NCBI GenBank assembly: GCA_964623915.1
Contig: CAZUVQ010000014.1
Span: forward strand, 1-25,240
Length of the DNA: 25,240 nucleotides
Direction: 5' to 3'
DNA from: CAZUVQ01 sp964623915
Lineage (GTDB): Bacteria > Bacillota > Clostridia > UMGS1883 > UMGS1540
Shown: piece by piece, positions 1 to 7,693 of the stretch
Layout: each line of letters begins with the position of its first letter
How positions within the stretch are numbered: position 1 is the first letter of the stretch
Made by a program: the position numbers and the translations under genes
Notes under the pieces: model-generated
The model's database searches: none
Told to the model about the DNA's origin: nothing
What the model saw: only the letters and a program-made list of their open reading frames with translations

Positions 1-206
1 ATACTTTCTTTTTCTTCTGCATTCCAACACGAGCAATAAATTAATCTTCTTTTTTCATCCTGTAATTCTTACATATCTGAAAATAAAAAATTGCCTTCAT
101 ATGGATCATTTAGTAGATCCAAGCGAGTAAATCTAATAGTCTGTGATTGCAAAATTTTCAGCAAACTATCTACATTTGTATAGTGATATAAATATTTGGG
201 AATCAT
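1..206 (-). pseudogene. Broken N-terminal part of a DUF2971-type gene, running off the left edge
   Basis: On the minus strand an ATG at 204-206 follows a good ribosome binding site (AAGGGGTG, 213-220 read in reverse). It opens a 45-codon frame whose residues LYHYTN near the start and LLNDPYEG at 31-38 match the usual N-terminus of DUF2971 proteins. A TAA at 69-71 ends it, but the same frame continues to the window edge with residues LIYCSCWN. That resembles the conserved Ser-Cys-Trp element which follows in DUF2971 proteins. The interval between the two motifs is about 20 residues, shorter than I would expect. The gene is therefore probably disrupted by a nonsense change, perhaps with an internal deletion. 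The function of DUF2971 is not established; members are often found in accessory and defence-rich regions. The assignment rests on motif recall only. Confidence 0.55.
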
Positions 207-584
207 GTGATTCACCCCTTAACTTCCCATTTTTGCCATTAATAACAGTTTCCATGGCCGCACATATTTCTCCATAATTAAAGTCACATGTGTCACTATT
301 CATTTAAATTAATTTATCGCCTATTTCGCCGTTTCAACCCTAATTTTCATTTTATAACAACAAACGGCATTTTTCAACAAAAATTCACTAAATTTCATGT
401 TTTCTTGTTGAATTGCAAATTTTGGGTGACATTTTCCTTAAAAGTAATGCCAAAACACAAAATTAACTTGAATTTAAATGCTTTTAGTGTTAAATTATTA
501 ATATAAATGATAATAATTATGAAAAATGATTAAAAATGCTTGGATTTTAATAATATAGATGCAAACCATGTTAGGAGACTCAAT
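207..584. other. AT-rich intergenic stretch without a convincing gene
   Basis: This 378-base stretch separates the broken DUF2971-type gene from cytidine deaminase. The 72-codon plus-strand frame at 288-506 has no plausible ribosome binding site, a biased Phe/Lys/Asn composition and no recognisable motif, so I do not call it. On the minus strand a 45-codon frame (303 down to 166) reads like protein in its middle but also lacks a ribosome binding site; it may be gene debris. The stretch ends with a weak candidate promoter for the deaminase. Confidence 0.6.
468..496 (+). promoter_or_regulatory. Weak candidate promoter of cytidine deaminase
   Basis: TTGAAT (468-473) is followed after 17 bases by TAAATT (491-496). 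The -10 element matches only four of six consensus positions. It lies about 90 bases upstream of the chosen start codon. This region is so AT-rich that other placements are possible. Confidence 0.3.
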
Positions 585-986
585 ATGAAGCCTGAACAAT
601 TAGTAAATGAAGCCATAAAAGCCATGAAACATTCATATGCGCCCTATTCTTCCTTCAACGTCGGTGCCGCACTTTTAGCCGCAAGCGGCAAGGTATATCT
701 TGGCTGTAACATTGAAAACTCTGCCTATACACCTACAAATTGTGCAGAAAGAACTGCTTTCTTCAAGGCTATCAGTGAAGGAGAGAAAAGCTTTGAAAAA
801 ATTGCAATTGTTGCCGGACTTAAAGGGAACATTAAAAAATTCAGCCCTCCCTGTGGTGTTTGCAGACAGGTAATGCAAGAATTTTGTGATAGTGATTTTA
901 CTATTTATCTTTATGACGGGAAAAGCATAACAAAATACAGTTTAAAAGAATTGTTTCCACATGGGTTTGCATTAAATGAATATTAA
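585..986 (+). CDS. cdd: Cytidine deaminase
   Basis: A 133-residue homotetrameric-type cytidine/deoxycytidine deaminase. It converts cytidine to uridine in the cytoplasm as part of pyrimidine salvage. The zinc site is complete: Cys53-Ala-Glu55 (CAE, with Glu as the proton shuttle) and the PPCGVC element giving Cys90 and Cys93. The CNIENSAYTPTNCAERTAFF block and the PYSSFNVGAAL substrate region are typical, and the length is normal for the family. I chose the ATG at 585 because AGGAGA lies at 573-578. A TTG at 540 in the same frame would add 15 residues without a binding site. The gene stands alone and is closed by a strong hairpin. Confidence 0.95.
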   Translation: MKPEQLVNEAIKAMKHSYAPYSSFNVGAALLAASGKVYLGCNIENSAYTPTNCAERTAFFKAISEGEKSFEKIAIVAGLKGNIKKFSPPCGVCRQVMQEFCDSDFTIYLYDGKSITKYSLKELFPHGFALNEY

Positions 987-989
987 TAA

Positions 990-1020
990 AAAATTACCCA
1001 CGAAAAACGTGGGTAATTTT
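990..1020. terminator. Bidirectional intrinsic terminator
   Basis: A perfect 13-bp stem (990-1002 with 1008-1020) has a 5-base A loop. Its ends are A-rich on the left and T-rich on the right, so it can work from either side. It sits between cytidine deaminase (plus) and the convergent glycosyltransferase (minus). Confidence 0.85.
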
Positions 1021-1021
1021 C

Positions 1022-2299
1022 TTATAAAGCTTTTTTTAGTTTTATATTATTATCTGTCTGAATTTCTTCAATTGATAAGGAATAAGAATGTTTAATCGGC
1101 TCCCATTTAACATTCTTGAAAAGAGCTATAACCGAAATTGGTATATAGGTTGCCAAAAATATGGGGAAAGTAAACGTATACAGCAGTTTCTTAAAATTAC
1201 TGCAATTAATGTTTTTCCATTCTGTAATTGTAGTAATTAATCCAAGCGAATACATAATAAAATACATACTAATCAGAGAATAAACCATAAGTTTAATAAG
1301 CTCTCGTGAATCAAACCCTTTGCTTTCTACTAAAATAATCGCCGATATATTCATAATCAATGTCATACTATGCATTAAAATTGCCGGAATTATTATCATT
1401 AACATATCAAAACAAGCAAAGCTCTTTGTTTTAATAACTCCCTTACACAAGTCTTTTCCATATTTCAAAAACACCTGATAAAAGCCTTTTGCCCATCTCA
1501 TTCTCTGCTTCCATGACTGGCTGAATTTCACCGGTTGTTCATCATATACAACAGCATTTCTTGAATAACCTATTCTTTCGCCTCTGATTATATTGTGAAC
1601 TGTAAACTGAATGTCTTCCGTTAAAAGAAAAAACTTCCAACCGCCAATTTCCCTTAAAATCTCACTGCTCACAAGAAAGCCTGTACCTGAAATCGAACAA
1701 CTCGTTCCAAGAAGCATCCTCGCTTCATTTATATACTTTGATTCACGCAAAAACCAAAGAGCATATCCGGCAGAAATCCAGTTACAACTGTAATTTTTTG
1801 AATTACGGTAACATGTTACCACCCTATAGCCTTCTGAAAAGGTTTTATTCATTTCAGCTATATAGTTTTTATCAAGAATATTATCAGCATCGAAAATAAA
1901 AAATCCCGAATAGTCATTGTCCGGATATTCTGAATTAATCTTATTATAAAGATAGTCCAGAGCATATCCTTTTCCAACAAGCTTTTTACTTTTTCTTTCC
2001 CATACTATTGCACCTGCATCTTTTGCAACTTTTGCAGTTTTATCAGTGCAGTTATCTGCAACCACAAAGATATCAATACAACCCGTGTAATAGTTCTGCT
2101 TTTTTATGCTGTCTATTAGGTTTTTGATAACGGCTTGTTCATTTCTCGCTGAGATAAGCACGGCGTACTTTCGCCTAACATCAAGGCCACTCATACGCTT
2201 CTTAATAAAAAACGGAACAAGTACATATATCAACTGGTAGAAATAGCAAACAAAAAAAGTAGCAGAAACAACAAAATTTATAAATTTTATTACTTGCAC
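1022..2299 (-). CDS. Membrane-bound family 2 glycosyltransferase
   Basis: A 425-residue inverting GT2 enzyme that transfers a sugar from a nucleotide-sugar donor at the cytoplasmic face of the membrane. Residues 8-31 form a membrane segment. The catalytic GT-A domain follows, with the ISARNE donor loop (50-54), DAD metal-binding motif (137-139), TED catalytic base motif (227-229) and QRMRW acceptor motif (265-269) of processive, cellulose/hyaluronan/poly-GlcNAc synthase-like enzymes. Three further hydrophobic segments occupy the C-terminal third. The product cannot be deduced; an exopolysaccharide or wall glycan is likely. The start is a GTG: an in-frame TGA lies just upstream and AAGG sits about 14 bases away, which is long, so a start slightly further inside is possible. 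It has its own promoter downstream of the AraC gene. Confidence 0.85.
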   Translation of the reverse strand: MQVIKFINFVVSATFFVCYFYQLIYVLVPFFIKKRMSGLDVRRKYAVLISARNEQAVIKNLIDSIKKQNYYTGCIDIFVVADNCTDKTAKVAKDAGAIVWERKSKKLVGKGYALDYLYNKINSEYPDNDYSGFFIFDADNILDKNYIAEMNKTFSEGYRVVTCYRNSKNYSCNWISAGYALWFLRESKYINEARMLLGTSCSISGTGFLVSSEILREIGGWKFFLLTEDIQFTVHNIIRGERIGYSRNAVVYDEQPVKFSQSWKQRMRWAKGFYQVFLKYGKDLCKGVIKTKSFACFDMLMIIIPAILMHSMTLIMNISAIILVESKGFDSRELIKLMVYSLISMYFIMYSLGLITTITEWKNINCSNFKKLLYTFTFPIFLATYIPISVIALFKNVKWEPIKHSYSLSIEEIQTDNNIKLKKAL

Positions 2300-2343
2300 T
2301 AACTTTCAACATCCTTAATTAAAATAATTAACATACTTTACAC

Positions 2344-2372
2344 ATTATACAATTAATTTTAATAAATGTCAA
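2344..2372 (-). promoter_or_regulatory. Consensus sigma-A promoter of the glycosyltransferase
   Basis: Read on the minus strand, TTGACA (2367-2372) and TATAAT (2344-2349) are separated by exactly 17 bases. Both hexamers are perfect. Transcription would begin near 2337, leaving a leader of about 38 bases. A 16-bp perfect palindrome touches the upstream side of the -35 element. Confidence 0.8.
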
Positions 2373-2386
2373 CAAAAATTTTTGTT
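2371..2386. repeat. 16-bp perfect palindrome at the glycosyltransferase promoter
   Basis: AACAAAAATTTTTGTT is self-complementary with no loop and overlaps the first two bases of the -35 box. It could be an operator. In DNA this AT-rich, a chance origin is also possible. Confidence 0.4.
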
Positions 2387-2423
2387 AGTTTATACTAGTT
2401 TAATTTAGTATATGTTTATATGT

Positions 2424-3320
2424 CTAAATGAAATGGTTTTTGGGTATTGCCCCTTCTATATGTATATTGTTGAATATTCGTCTGTATTCCCTCGGTGGCA
2501 TTGTCATAACCTTCTTAAACAGCACATTAAAAAACTTAACATTTTCATATCCCGAAAGTTCAGCCACTTCACTTATCTTCTTTTCGGTATTTACAAGCAG
2601 CTTACATGCAGTTTCAATGCGAAGTCTCTGAACATAGTTGCAAAAATTAATTCCTGTTTCATCTTTAAATTTTGCACTCAGGTATGTGTTGCTGTAATTG
2701 AGCTGCTTTGCAATATTCCCAAAGTTGATTTTTTCTTTATGATTTTTATTAGCATAATTGATTATGTAATTTATAGCATCGCTGTATTCACCCCTGTAAT
2801 CCGGTCGTTCTATCTTACGCATTGTCATAATCAGTATATTGATAAGCAGTGAACGAACAACTTCAACATAACCGTGCTTTTTTTCTTTTAGTTCTTTCTG
2901 CATTTCTAAAAGCATTGTCATTATACTACCGTTATCGTCGTGAAAAATATATTGAGTGGGGATATCAGCTAATCTTTGATAGTTGAACCTTATATTATAA
3001 TTGGAAACAACATCTTTAAAGCTTTTGCAGTTTTTCATTGTTGAATCTATAAAGCCGGCTACGAAAAGACAGTTTATAACCGACGCAGGTTCTTCCCCGC
3101 AACTTTTATAGCTGTGGCTGTCACCATAATCAATTATAAAATAGTCTCCTTTTTTTAGTACTGTGTTTTTTTCGCAGAAAGAATGATTCACACTTCCGCT
3201 GCCAATATACCCGATTTCAAGAAAATCATGTGTGTGCAGATTTGCAGGATCAGAATTACATATATTTATAACAATGCCTTCGTATCCTGTATAGCTGATG
3301 TCGTATTTATCCACTACCAT
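2424..3320 (-). CDS. AraC-family transcriptional regulator with cupin sensor domain
   Basis: A 298-residue protein. The N-terminal half is a cupin-like ligand-binding domain: LHTHDFLEIGYIGSG near residue 30 carries the paired His and Glu of the AraC cupin, followed by KKGDYFII. The C-terminal 100 residues form the two helix-turn-helix motifs of AraC/XylS proteins, with FGNIAKQLNYSNTYLSAKFK in the first and ISEVAELSGYENVKFFNVLF in the second, ending in MPPREYR. It is transcribed divergently from the GH78 rhamnosidase, so it is most likely the activator of that gene, responding to rhamnose or a rhamnosyl oligosaccharide (inferred from position). The ATG at 3318-3320 has GGGGGTG about 7 bases upstream. 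Confidence 0.9.
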   Translation of the reverse strand: MVVDKYDISYTGYEGIVINICNSDPANLHTHDFLEIGYIGSGSVNHSFCEKNTVLKKGDYFIIDYGDSHSYKSCGEEPASVINCLFVAGFIDSTMKNCKSFKDVVSNYNIRFNYQRLADIPTQYIFHDDNGSIMTMLLEMQKELKEKKHGYVEVVRSLLINILIMTMRKIERPDYRGEYSDAINYIINYANKNHKEKINFGNIAKQLNYSNTYLSAKFKDETGINFCNYVQRLRIETACKLLVNTEKKISEVAELSGYENVKFFNVLFKKVMTMPPREYRRIFNNIHIEGAIPKNHFI

Positions 3321-3352
3321 AAAATCACCCCCGAAAGTAAAAAAAATAGTTG

Positions 3353-3381
3353 TTGTTTTATTATTATCATGTTTTTATAAT
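3353..3381 (+). promoter_or_regulatory. Promoter of the rhamnosidase gene
   Basis: TTGTTT (3353-3358), a 17-base spacer and a perfect TATAAT (3376-3381) stand about 47 bases upstream of the start codon. The poor -35 box fits a promoter that needs an activator, as expected for an AraC-controlled gene. Confidence 0.65.
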
Positions 3382-3389
3382 AAAGTCAA
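3360..3389 (-). promoter_or_regulatory. Candidate promoter of the araC-type gene, overlapping the opposite promoter
   Basis: On the minus strand TTGACT (3384-3389) is followed after 18 bases by AATAAT (3360-3365). The -35 is good and the -10 imperfect; other -10 placements nearby are possible. It lies face to face on top of the rhamnosidase promoter. Confidence 0.45.
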
Positions 3390-3427
3390 TAATATTATAG
3401 ATTATATATTAAAAAGGGGCTATATAT

Positions 3428-5656
3428 ATGAACACAGAAGCAACAGATAAAAAAAATAAAAATAGTGCATTCACGAATGCAAAGTGGATAAAATCACCGT
3501 CTGGCAGTACGGTTTCTCCTTGCTTTTTGGTAAACATCAAACCGTGCGGCAAAATCAGAGCTGCAAAGCTACATGTTTCAGCTATCGGTATGTATGCTGC
3601 ATTTATTAATAATGCGAGGGTTGGAAATTACGTTTTTGCTCCGGGATGGACAAGTTATTTTAACCAGACACAGTATCAGGAATTTGACGTAACAGATATG
3701 ATTACAGATAATTCTGAATTAAAAATTTTATTAGGCAAAGGCTGGGCTGTGGGTTGCATCGGCTTTAATGATTCAAATAATTATTTCAGTGACCATACAA
3801 GTGTGATATTTTCACTTGACATTGAATACGAAAACGGTATTACTGAAATTGTGTCATCAGACGAAAGCTGTGATGTTTATACATCAAATATTTTGGACTC
3901 TGAAATATATCACGGTGAAATTGCAGACAATACAGCACCTGTTAAATATATAGGTAAAGCTTTGCCGGATGAAGTAAAAACAACTCTTGTTCCCCAGATA
4001 GGAGAAATAATTTGTGAGCAGGAGCGTATTTTTGCGCTTTCAAGCTTTAAAACTCCTGCCGGGGATACAGTAATTGATTTCGGGCAGAACCTGACAGGTT
4101 ATGTTGAGGTAAAGCTGACAGGCAAAAAAGGGACGTCTGTAAGCATACGCCATGCAGAAATCCTTGATAAAGACGGCAACTTCTACACCGGAAACCTGAG
4201 AACGGCAAAACAGACTAATGTATATACAAAGGGTACTGATGAGGTTGAAATATTCAAACCTTTATTCTCTTTTCAGGGTTTTCGCTATATATCGGTTGAC
4301 GGTATTGATATTATGGATATAAACACAGATAATTTTTTGGCAATCGCAGTTCATTCTAATATCACGAGAACAGGTTATTTTACTTGCGGCAACAAAAAAA
4401 TCAATCAACTTTACCATAATATCATTTGGGGTCAGAAGGGCAATTATCTTGATGTTCCAACAGATTGTCCGCAACGAAACGAACGCCTTGGCTGGCTTGG
4501 TGATGCTCAGGTATTTGTAAGAACAGGAGCAATAAATTATAACGTTGAAAAGTTTTTCAAAAAATGGCTTTCAGATGTTGCGCTCGAGCAATATGATGAC
4601 GGGAGCATAGAAGGGGTAACCCCTGTCTTTTCCAAAGAAAGAGTTACACGTGTTTCCTCCGGTTGGGGAGATGCAGCAGTTATCTGCCCATGGCAGATAT
4701 ACAAAGCTTACGGTAACACTGATATACTGATAAATCAGTTTAACAGTATGAAAAAATGGGTTGACTATATGCATAGTGCCGGCCCTGAGGAATTTCTTTG
4801 GCTTGGTGCGAATAATTATGGTGACTGGCTTGCTCTTGACAGTGAGGAAGGCTCATATACAGGTGCAACAAATCAAGATTTCATTGCATCCTGTTATTTT
4901 GCATACTCAAATTCCCTGTTTATAAAGGCAGGAAAAATCCTCGGAAAAGATATGTCAGATTATGAAGAGCTTTACGAGAATACTGTAAATGCAATAAAAC
5001 AAACATATATAAAAGATGGTCTGCCGACAGATAAAACACAAACTGCTTGTGCAATTGTGCTCTATTTTGATTTATGTGATGACAGAAAAAAAGTAGCAGA
5101 TTATCTCGCAAAACTTGTCCGCGAGAACGAAAACCGACTCACAACAGGCTTTCTGGGAACACCATATCTTCTTCATGCCCTTTCGGATAACGGTTATACT
5201 AAAGTAGCATATGACCTGTTGCTGCAGGAGGCTTTCCCGTCATGGCTGTATTCGGTAAACAACGGTGCTACAACAATCTGGGAACACTGGGACGGTGTTA
5301 AGGTGGACGGCTCGTTCTGGAGTGATAATATGAATTCATTTAACCACTACGCATATGGTGCGGTTGCTGACTGGTTGTACTGTGTTGTGGCAGGTGTTAT
5401 AGTTGAAGATGACGGTGCCGGCTATACACATATTTTGTTGAAACCCTCTGTTGATGAGAGATTAGGCTTTATAAACTGTTCCATAGAAACAAGACAGGGA
5501 ACCGTAACAAGCAACTGGTACATCGACGGCGAAAATATTGTGCACTTTGAGTTTTCTCTGCCGGACACAACTGTGGCTGACATAACCTTGCCCAGCGGAA
5601 AAACATATACCGTTGAGGGCGGCTCATACTTGTTTGCTGAGCAGCTGAAAAAATAA
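3428..5656 (+). CDS. GH78 alpha-L-rhamnosidase
   Basis: A 742-residue glycoside hydrolase family 78 enzyme that releases terminal alpha-L-rhamnose. The N-terminal jelly-roll region contains the family hallmarks APGWTSYFNQTQYQEFDVT and LGKGWAVGCIGF. The (alpha/alpha)6 barrel begins near residue 340 with DVPTDCPQRNERLGWLGDAQ, supplying Asp346, the likely general acid Glu352, and Asp359. The TIWEHWD motif gives the likely base Glu619, and a small beta-sandwich closes the protein. It is shorter than the common 850-950 residues, which suggests one accessory beta-domain is absent. There is no signal peptide, so it should act in the cytoplasm on imported rhamnosides. The start has AAGGGG at 3414-3419. 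It faces the AraC-type regulator and ends at a strong terminator. Confidence 0.93.
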   Translation: MNTEATDKKNKNSAFTNAKWIKSPSGSTVSPCFLVNIKPCGKIRAAKLHVSAIGMYAAFINNARVGNYVFAPGWTSYFNQTQYQEFDVTDMITDNSELKILLGKGWAVGCIGFNDSNNYFSDHTSVIFSLDIEYENGITEIVSSDESCDVYTSNILDSEIYHGEIADNTAPVKYIGKALPDEVKTTLVPQIGEIICEQERIFALSSFKTPAGDTVIDFGQNLTGYVEVKLTGKKGTSVSIRHAEILDKDGNFYTGNLRTAKQTNVYTKGTDEVEIFKPLFSFQGFRYISVDGIDIMDINTDNFLAIAVHSNITRTGYFTCGNKKINQLYHNIIWGQKGNYLDVPTDCPQRNERLGWLGDAQVFVRTGAINYNVEKFFKKWLSDVALEQYDDGSIEGVTPVFSKERVTRVSSGWGDAAVICPWQIYKAYGNTDILINQFNSMKKWVDYMHSAGPEEFLWLGANNYGDWLALDSEEGSYTGATNQDFIASCYFAYSNSLFIKAGKILGKDMSDYEELYENTVNAIKQTYIKDGLPTDKTQTACAIVLYFDLCDDRKKVADYLAKLVRENENRLTTGFLGTPYLLHALSDNGYTKVAYDLLLQEAFPSWLYSVNNGATTIWEHWDGVKVDGSFWSDNMNSFNHYAYGAVADWLYCVVAGVIVEDDGAGYTHILLKPSVDERLGFINCSIETRQGTVTSNWYIDGENIVHFEFSLPDTTVADITLPSGKTYTVEGGSYLFAEQLKK

Positions 5657-5677
5657 ATGTCTTTTACAAACTAAAAA

Positions 5678-5714
5678 AACATCCTTCAAGCATTAACAAA
5701 GCTTGAGGGATGTT
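5678..5714. terminator. Intrinsic terminator after the rhamnosidase, usable from both sides
   Basis: A 14-bp stem (5678-5691 with 5701-5714, one G-T pair) and a 9-base loop are followed by a T run to 5719 and preceded by an A run. It separates the rhamnosidase from the convergent SLOG-like gene. Confidence 0.85.
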
Positions 5715-5740
5715 TTTTTGCCTTTATTTTTAACATAGTA

Positions 5741-6205
5741 TTAAACATATATAACAGACATGCCCTTTTCCTTGGCATACATAATAGTTTTCAAGGTGCC
5801 ACCGGCGTGGTTTCTGAAATATGCAATACAGTATTCGCTTTTATCTACCATGTATTCATTACGCTTTTGCATACAACCATCATAGTAGCTGTCGGATAAA
5901 TATTTAACCTCATCGGCTTGTTTTAAAATGCCCTCATATTTCTTTTGCTGATATGTATTCCATCTTTCGTGCTGACCTCGACAGGGCACAGCAATAATTA
6001 GCCGCACCATGGGGTTCGTTTTTCTGAACATAATGACACTTTCAGCTGCAAGCGTATCAAAACCAATAGCACCACCGCAAATAAAATTTGTCACACCCAT
6101 TACAATTAGAGCGGCTATTTTTTTTTCAACATTAGCCCTTAATTTTTCGATTTCCAAAGCGGGAATTGCCCTGTGTCCGGTAAAGCAGCAGGTTTTCTTT
6201 TTCAT
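5741..6205 (-). CDS. DUF1273 / SLOG-superfamily protein
   Basis: A 154-residue single-domain protein with a Rossmann-like fold of the SLOG superfamily, to which DUF1273 and DprA/LOG proteins belong. The N-terminal CCFTGHR motif and the glycine-rich GGAIGFDTLAAE loop (about residues 44-55) form the expected nucleotide or nucleotide-sugar site. The middle VRLIIAVPCRGQHERW and the C-terminal GGTLKTIMYAKEKG complete the pattern of the family. Members are thought to bind small nucleotide-derived ligands; the true substrate is unknown, so I assign no reaction. The ATG follows GGAGGG about 7 bases upstream. The gene has its own promoter at 6224-6252, so it need not be part of the upstream ylmC operon. 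Confidence 0.8.
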   Translation of the reverse strand: MKKKTCCFTGHRAIPALEIEKLRANVEKKIAALIVMGVTNFICGGAIGFDTLAAESVIMFRKTNPMVRLIIAVPCRGQHERWNTYQQKKYEGILKQADEVKYLSDSYYDGCMQKRNEYMVDKSEYCIAYFRNHAGGTLKTIMYAKEKGMSVIYV

Positions 6206-6223
6206 AGACTACCCTCCGCTTGC

Positions 6224-6252
6224 ATTTTACCATAATTAACTAAAAATGTAAA
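6224..6252 (-). promoter_or_regulatory. Promoter of the SLOG-like gene
   Basis: On the minus strand TTTACA (6247-6252), a 17-base spacer and TAAAAT (6224-6229) each match five of six consensus positions. It lies just upstream of the ATG at 6205, in the gap after the ylmC-like gene. Confidence 0.65.
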
Positions 6253-6259
6253 TAATAAT

Positions 6260-6508
6260 TTATGACGATTTTGTGGAATCTAAATCCACAAGGACAATAT
6301 CCTCCCCTATCTTTTTAATGGCATCCCAAGGGATTACATATTCAGTATCCTTGCCGAAAATACCAAATACTTTGCCGTTGCCCGGTATTACAAGCGCATT
6401 AATAAAACCTTCCTTATCATCAAAATCAACATCATAAATAAAACCGAGCCGTTTTCCGTCAGATATGTTTATAACTTCTTTCTGTCTGAAATCATATATT
6501 CTGCTCAA
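6260..6508 (-). CDS. YlmC/YmxH-family PRC-barrel protein
   Basis: An 82-residue PRC-barrel protein of the YlmC/YmxH family found across spore-forming Firmicutes. The N-terminal YDFRQKEVINISDGKRLG and the PWDAIKKIGEDIVLVDL end are the family signature. Its biochemical role is unknown; PRC-barrels usually act as protein or RNA adaptors. I chose a TTG start at 6506-6508 because GGGGTGAT lies 6 bases before it and the product then begins like its relatives. The frame can be extended to a GTG at 6515-6517, but that has no ribosome binding site. It lies 39 bases after the desulfurase-like gene, in the same direction, and a hairpin in that gap covers the binding site. Confidence 0.82.
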   Translation of the reverse strand: MSRIYDFRQKEVINISDGKRLGFIYDVDFDDKEGFINALVIPGNGKVFGIFGKDTEYVIPWDAIKKIGEDIVLVDLDSTKSS

Positions 6509-6511
6509 AAA

Positions 6512-6541
6512 TATCACCCCACAATAATCTATGAGGTGATA
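6512..6541 (-). promoter_or_regulatory. Intercistronic hairpin covering the ylmC-like ribosome binding site
   Basis: On the transcript, TATCACC (6535-6541) can pair with GGTGATA (6512-6518) across a 16-base loop. The right arm contains the GGTGAT that serves the TTG start at 6508, so the stem would hide it. It also lies between two cistrons and might act as a processing site. Confidence 0.45.
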
Positions 6542-6547
6542 ATAGTT

Positions 6548-7693
6548 TTAATGACTTTCCGACACCATAATTTTAAACATTGCTTCTGTTGCCGCTTTGA
6601 CATCGTTTTCAGTATTGAACGGTCCGAATGAAAATCTCAAGCTACCCTCATCTTCTACGCCCATTGTTTTTGCCGCAAGGTATGAACAATGGAATCCTGC
6701 CCTTGTTGCTATTTTGTAATCCATGTCAAGAAAATGAGCCGCCGCAGACGGTGCAACACCTTTTAAGGAAACCGATACAATCCCCGTACTGCGTTTTTTC
6801 CCCAGAACAGCTACATTTTTAATATTTGCCAGATTATCGGCAAGTCGGGTGGCATGATAATTCTCACTTTCTGCAATTTCATTAAAGTGTTTACGTACAA
6901 ATTCAATTCCTTTACCAAGAGCCGAAACACCTAAAACATTTAGAGTTCCGCTTTCAAGATAATCAGGCATCATACGCGGCTGCAGATGGCTTTCGCTGTT
7001 GCTGCCGGTACCGCCTTCATAAATAGCAGTAATGCTTACTCCTTCCCTTACGTAAATTCCGCCTGTACCGGGAAGCCCCATAAGCCCCTTATGTCCGGGA
7101 AAACACAGTATGTCTATATAATCATCGACTACATTAACAGGCACACAACCGGCTGTTTGCGCCGCATCAACGAGAAAGAGAATCTTCCTTTTTTTGAGTT
7201 CTTTCCCTATTGAGCGGATATCATTTACGCCCCCTGTTACATTAGAGCCGTGTAACATTGCCACTATCTTTGTATTTGCTCTGATATGCGGCTGTATATC
7301 CTGCCATGTCACTAAACCATCACCGTCAGCCTGTGCGATACTGAGCGCAACCCCCTGCATTTCAAGGGTTGATGCAGGCCGCCATATACTGTTATGCTCC
7401 ATAGAGGTTATAATAAGGTGGTCTCCCTTATTGAGAACACCCCGTAGTCCCTGATTGATTGCCATAGTTGTATTTAGCATAAATGCAATCTTTTCAGGAT
7501 TGTCAATACCGAAAAGTTCGGCGGCATTTTCCCTTGCTTCATATATTTTTCTGTCTGCAATACGGCTTTTTATATGGCTGCTTCTGCCCGAATTTACACA
7601 GTAAGTTTCCATGCATTTTATCGCTTCCCGAACAACCTCAGGAGGTTTAGGAAATGAGGTAGCCGCATTATCCAGATATATAATTCTACTCAT
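6548..7693 (-). CDS. Cysteine desulfurase-like class V aminotransferase
   Basis: A 381-residue PLP enzyme of the NifS/SufS group, closest in feel to the subfamily usually named 'cysteine desulfurase family protein'. It begins with IYLDNAATSFPKPP. The PLP-binding Asp176 lies in DAAQTAG and the Schiff-base lysine is Lys202 in FPGHKG. Cys336 in RAGFHCSYLAAKTMG sits where desulfurases carry the cysteine that accepts the persulfide. The expected reaction is removal of sulfur (or selenium) from L-cysteine or selenocysteine, with transfer to a carrier. It overlaps the upstream DUF3343 gene by 8 bases, so the pair is translationally coupled and that small protein is the obvious partner. No IscU, SufU or SelD gene is present in the window. 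Confidence 0.9.
   Translation of the reverse strand: MSRIIYLDNAATSFPKPPEVVREAIKCMETYCVNSGRSSHIKSRIADRKIYEARENAAELFGIDNPEKIAFMLNTTMAINQGLRGVLNKGDHLIITSMEHNSIWRPASTLEMQGVALSIAQADGDGLVTWQDIQPHIRANTKIVAMLHGSNVTGGVNDIRSIGKELKKRKILFLVDAAQTAGCVPVNVVDDYIDILCFPGHKGLMGLPGTGGIYVREGVSITAIYEGGTGSNSESHLQPRMMPDYLESGTLNVLGVSALGKGIEFVRKHFNEIAESENYHATRLADNLANIKNVAVLGKKRSTGIVSVSLKGVAPSAAAHFLDMDYKIATRAGFHCSYLAAKTMGVEDEGSLRFSFGPFNTENDVKAATEAMFKIMVSESH

Noticed and set aside
166..303. 45-codon minus-strand frame with protein-like residues in the middle (DFNYGEICAAMETVING)
   Set aside because: It has no ribosome binding site, overlaps the better-supported DUF2971-type start, and I recognise no family. It may be gene debris.
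288..506. 72-codon plus-strand open frame upstream of cytidine deaminase
   Set aside because: No ribosome binding site, biased composition and no motif; consistent with random AT-rich DNA.
2412..2852. 146-codon plus-strand open frame opposite the AraC gene
   Set aside because: It covers the antisense of the conserved helix-turn-helix region and reads as a Cys/Ile/Phe-rich shadow.
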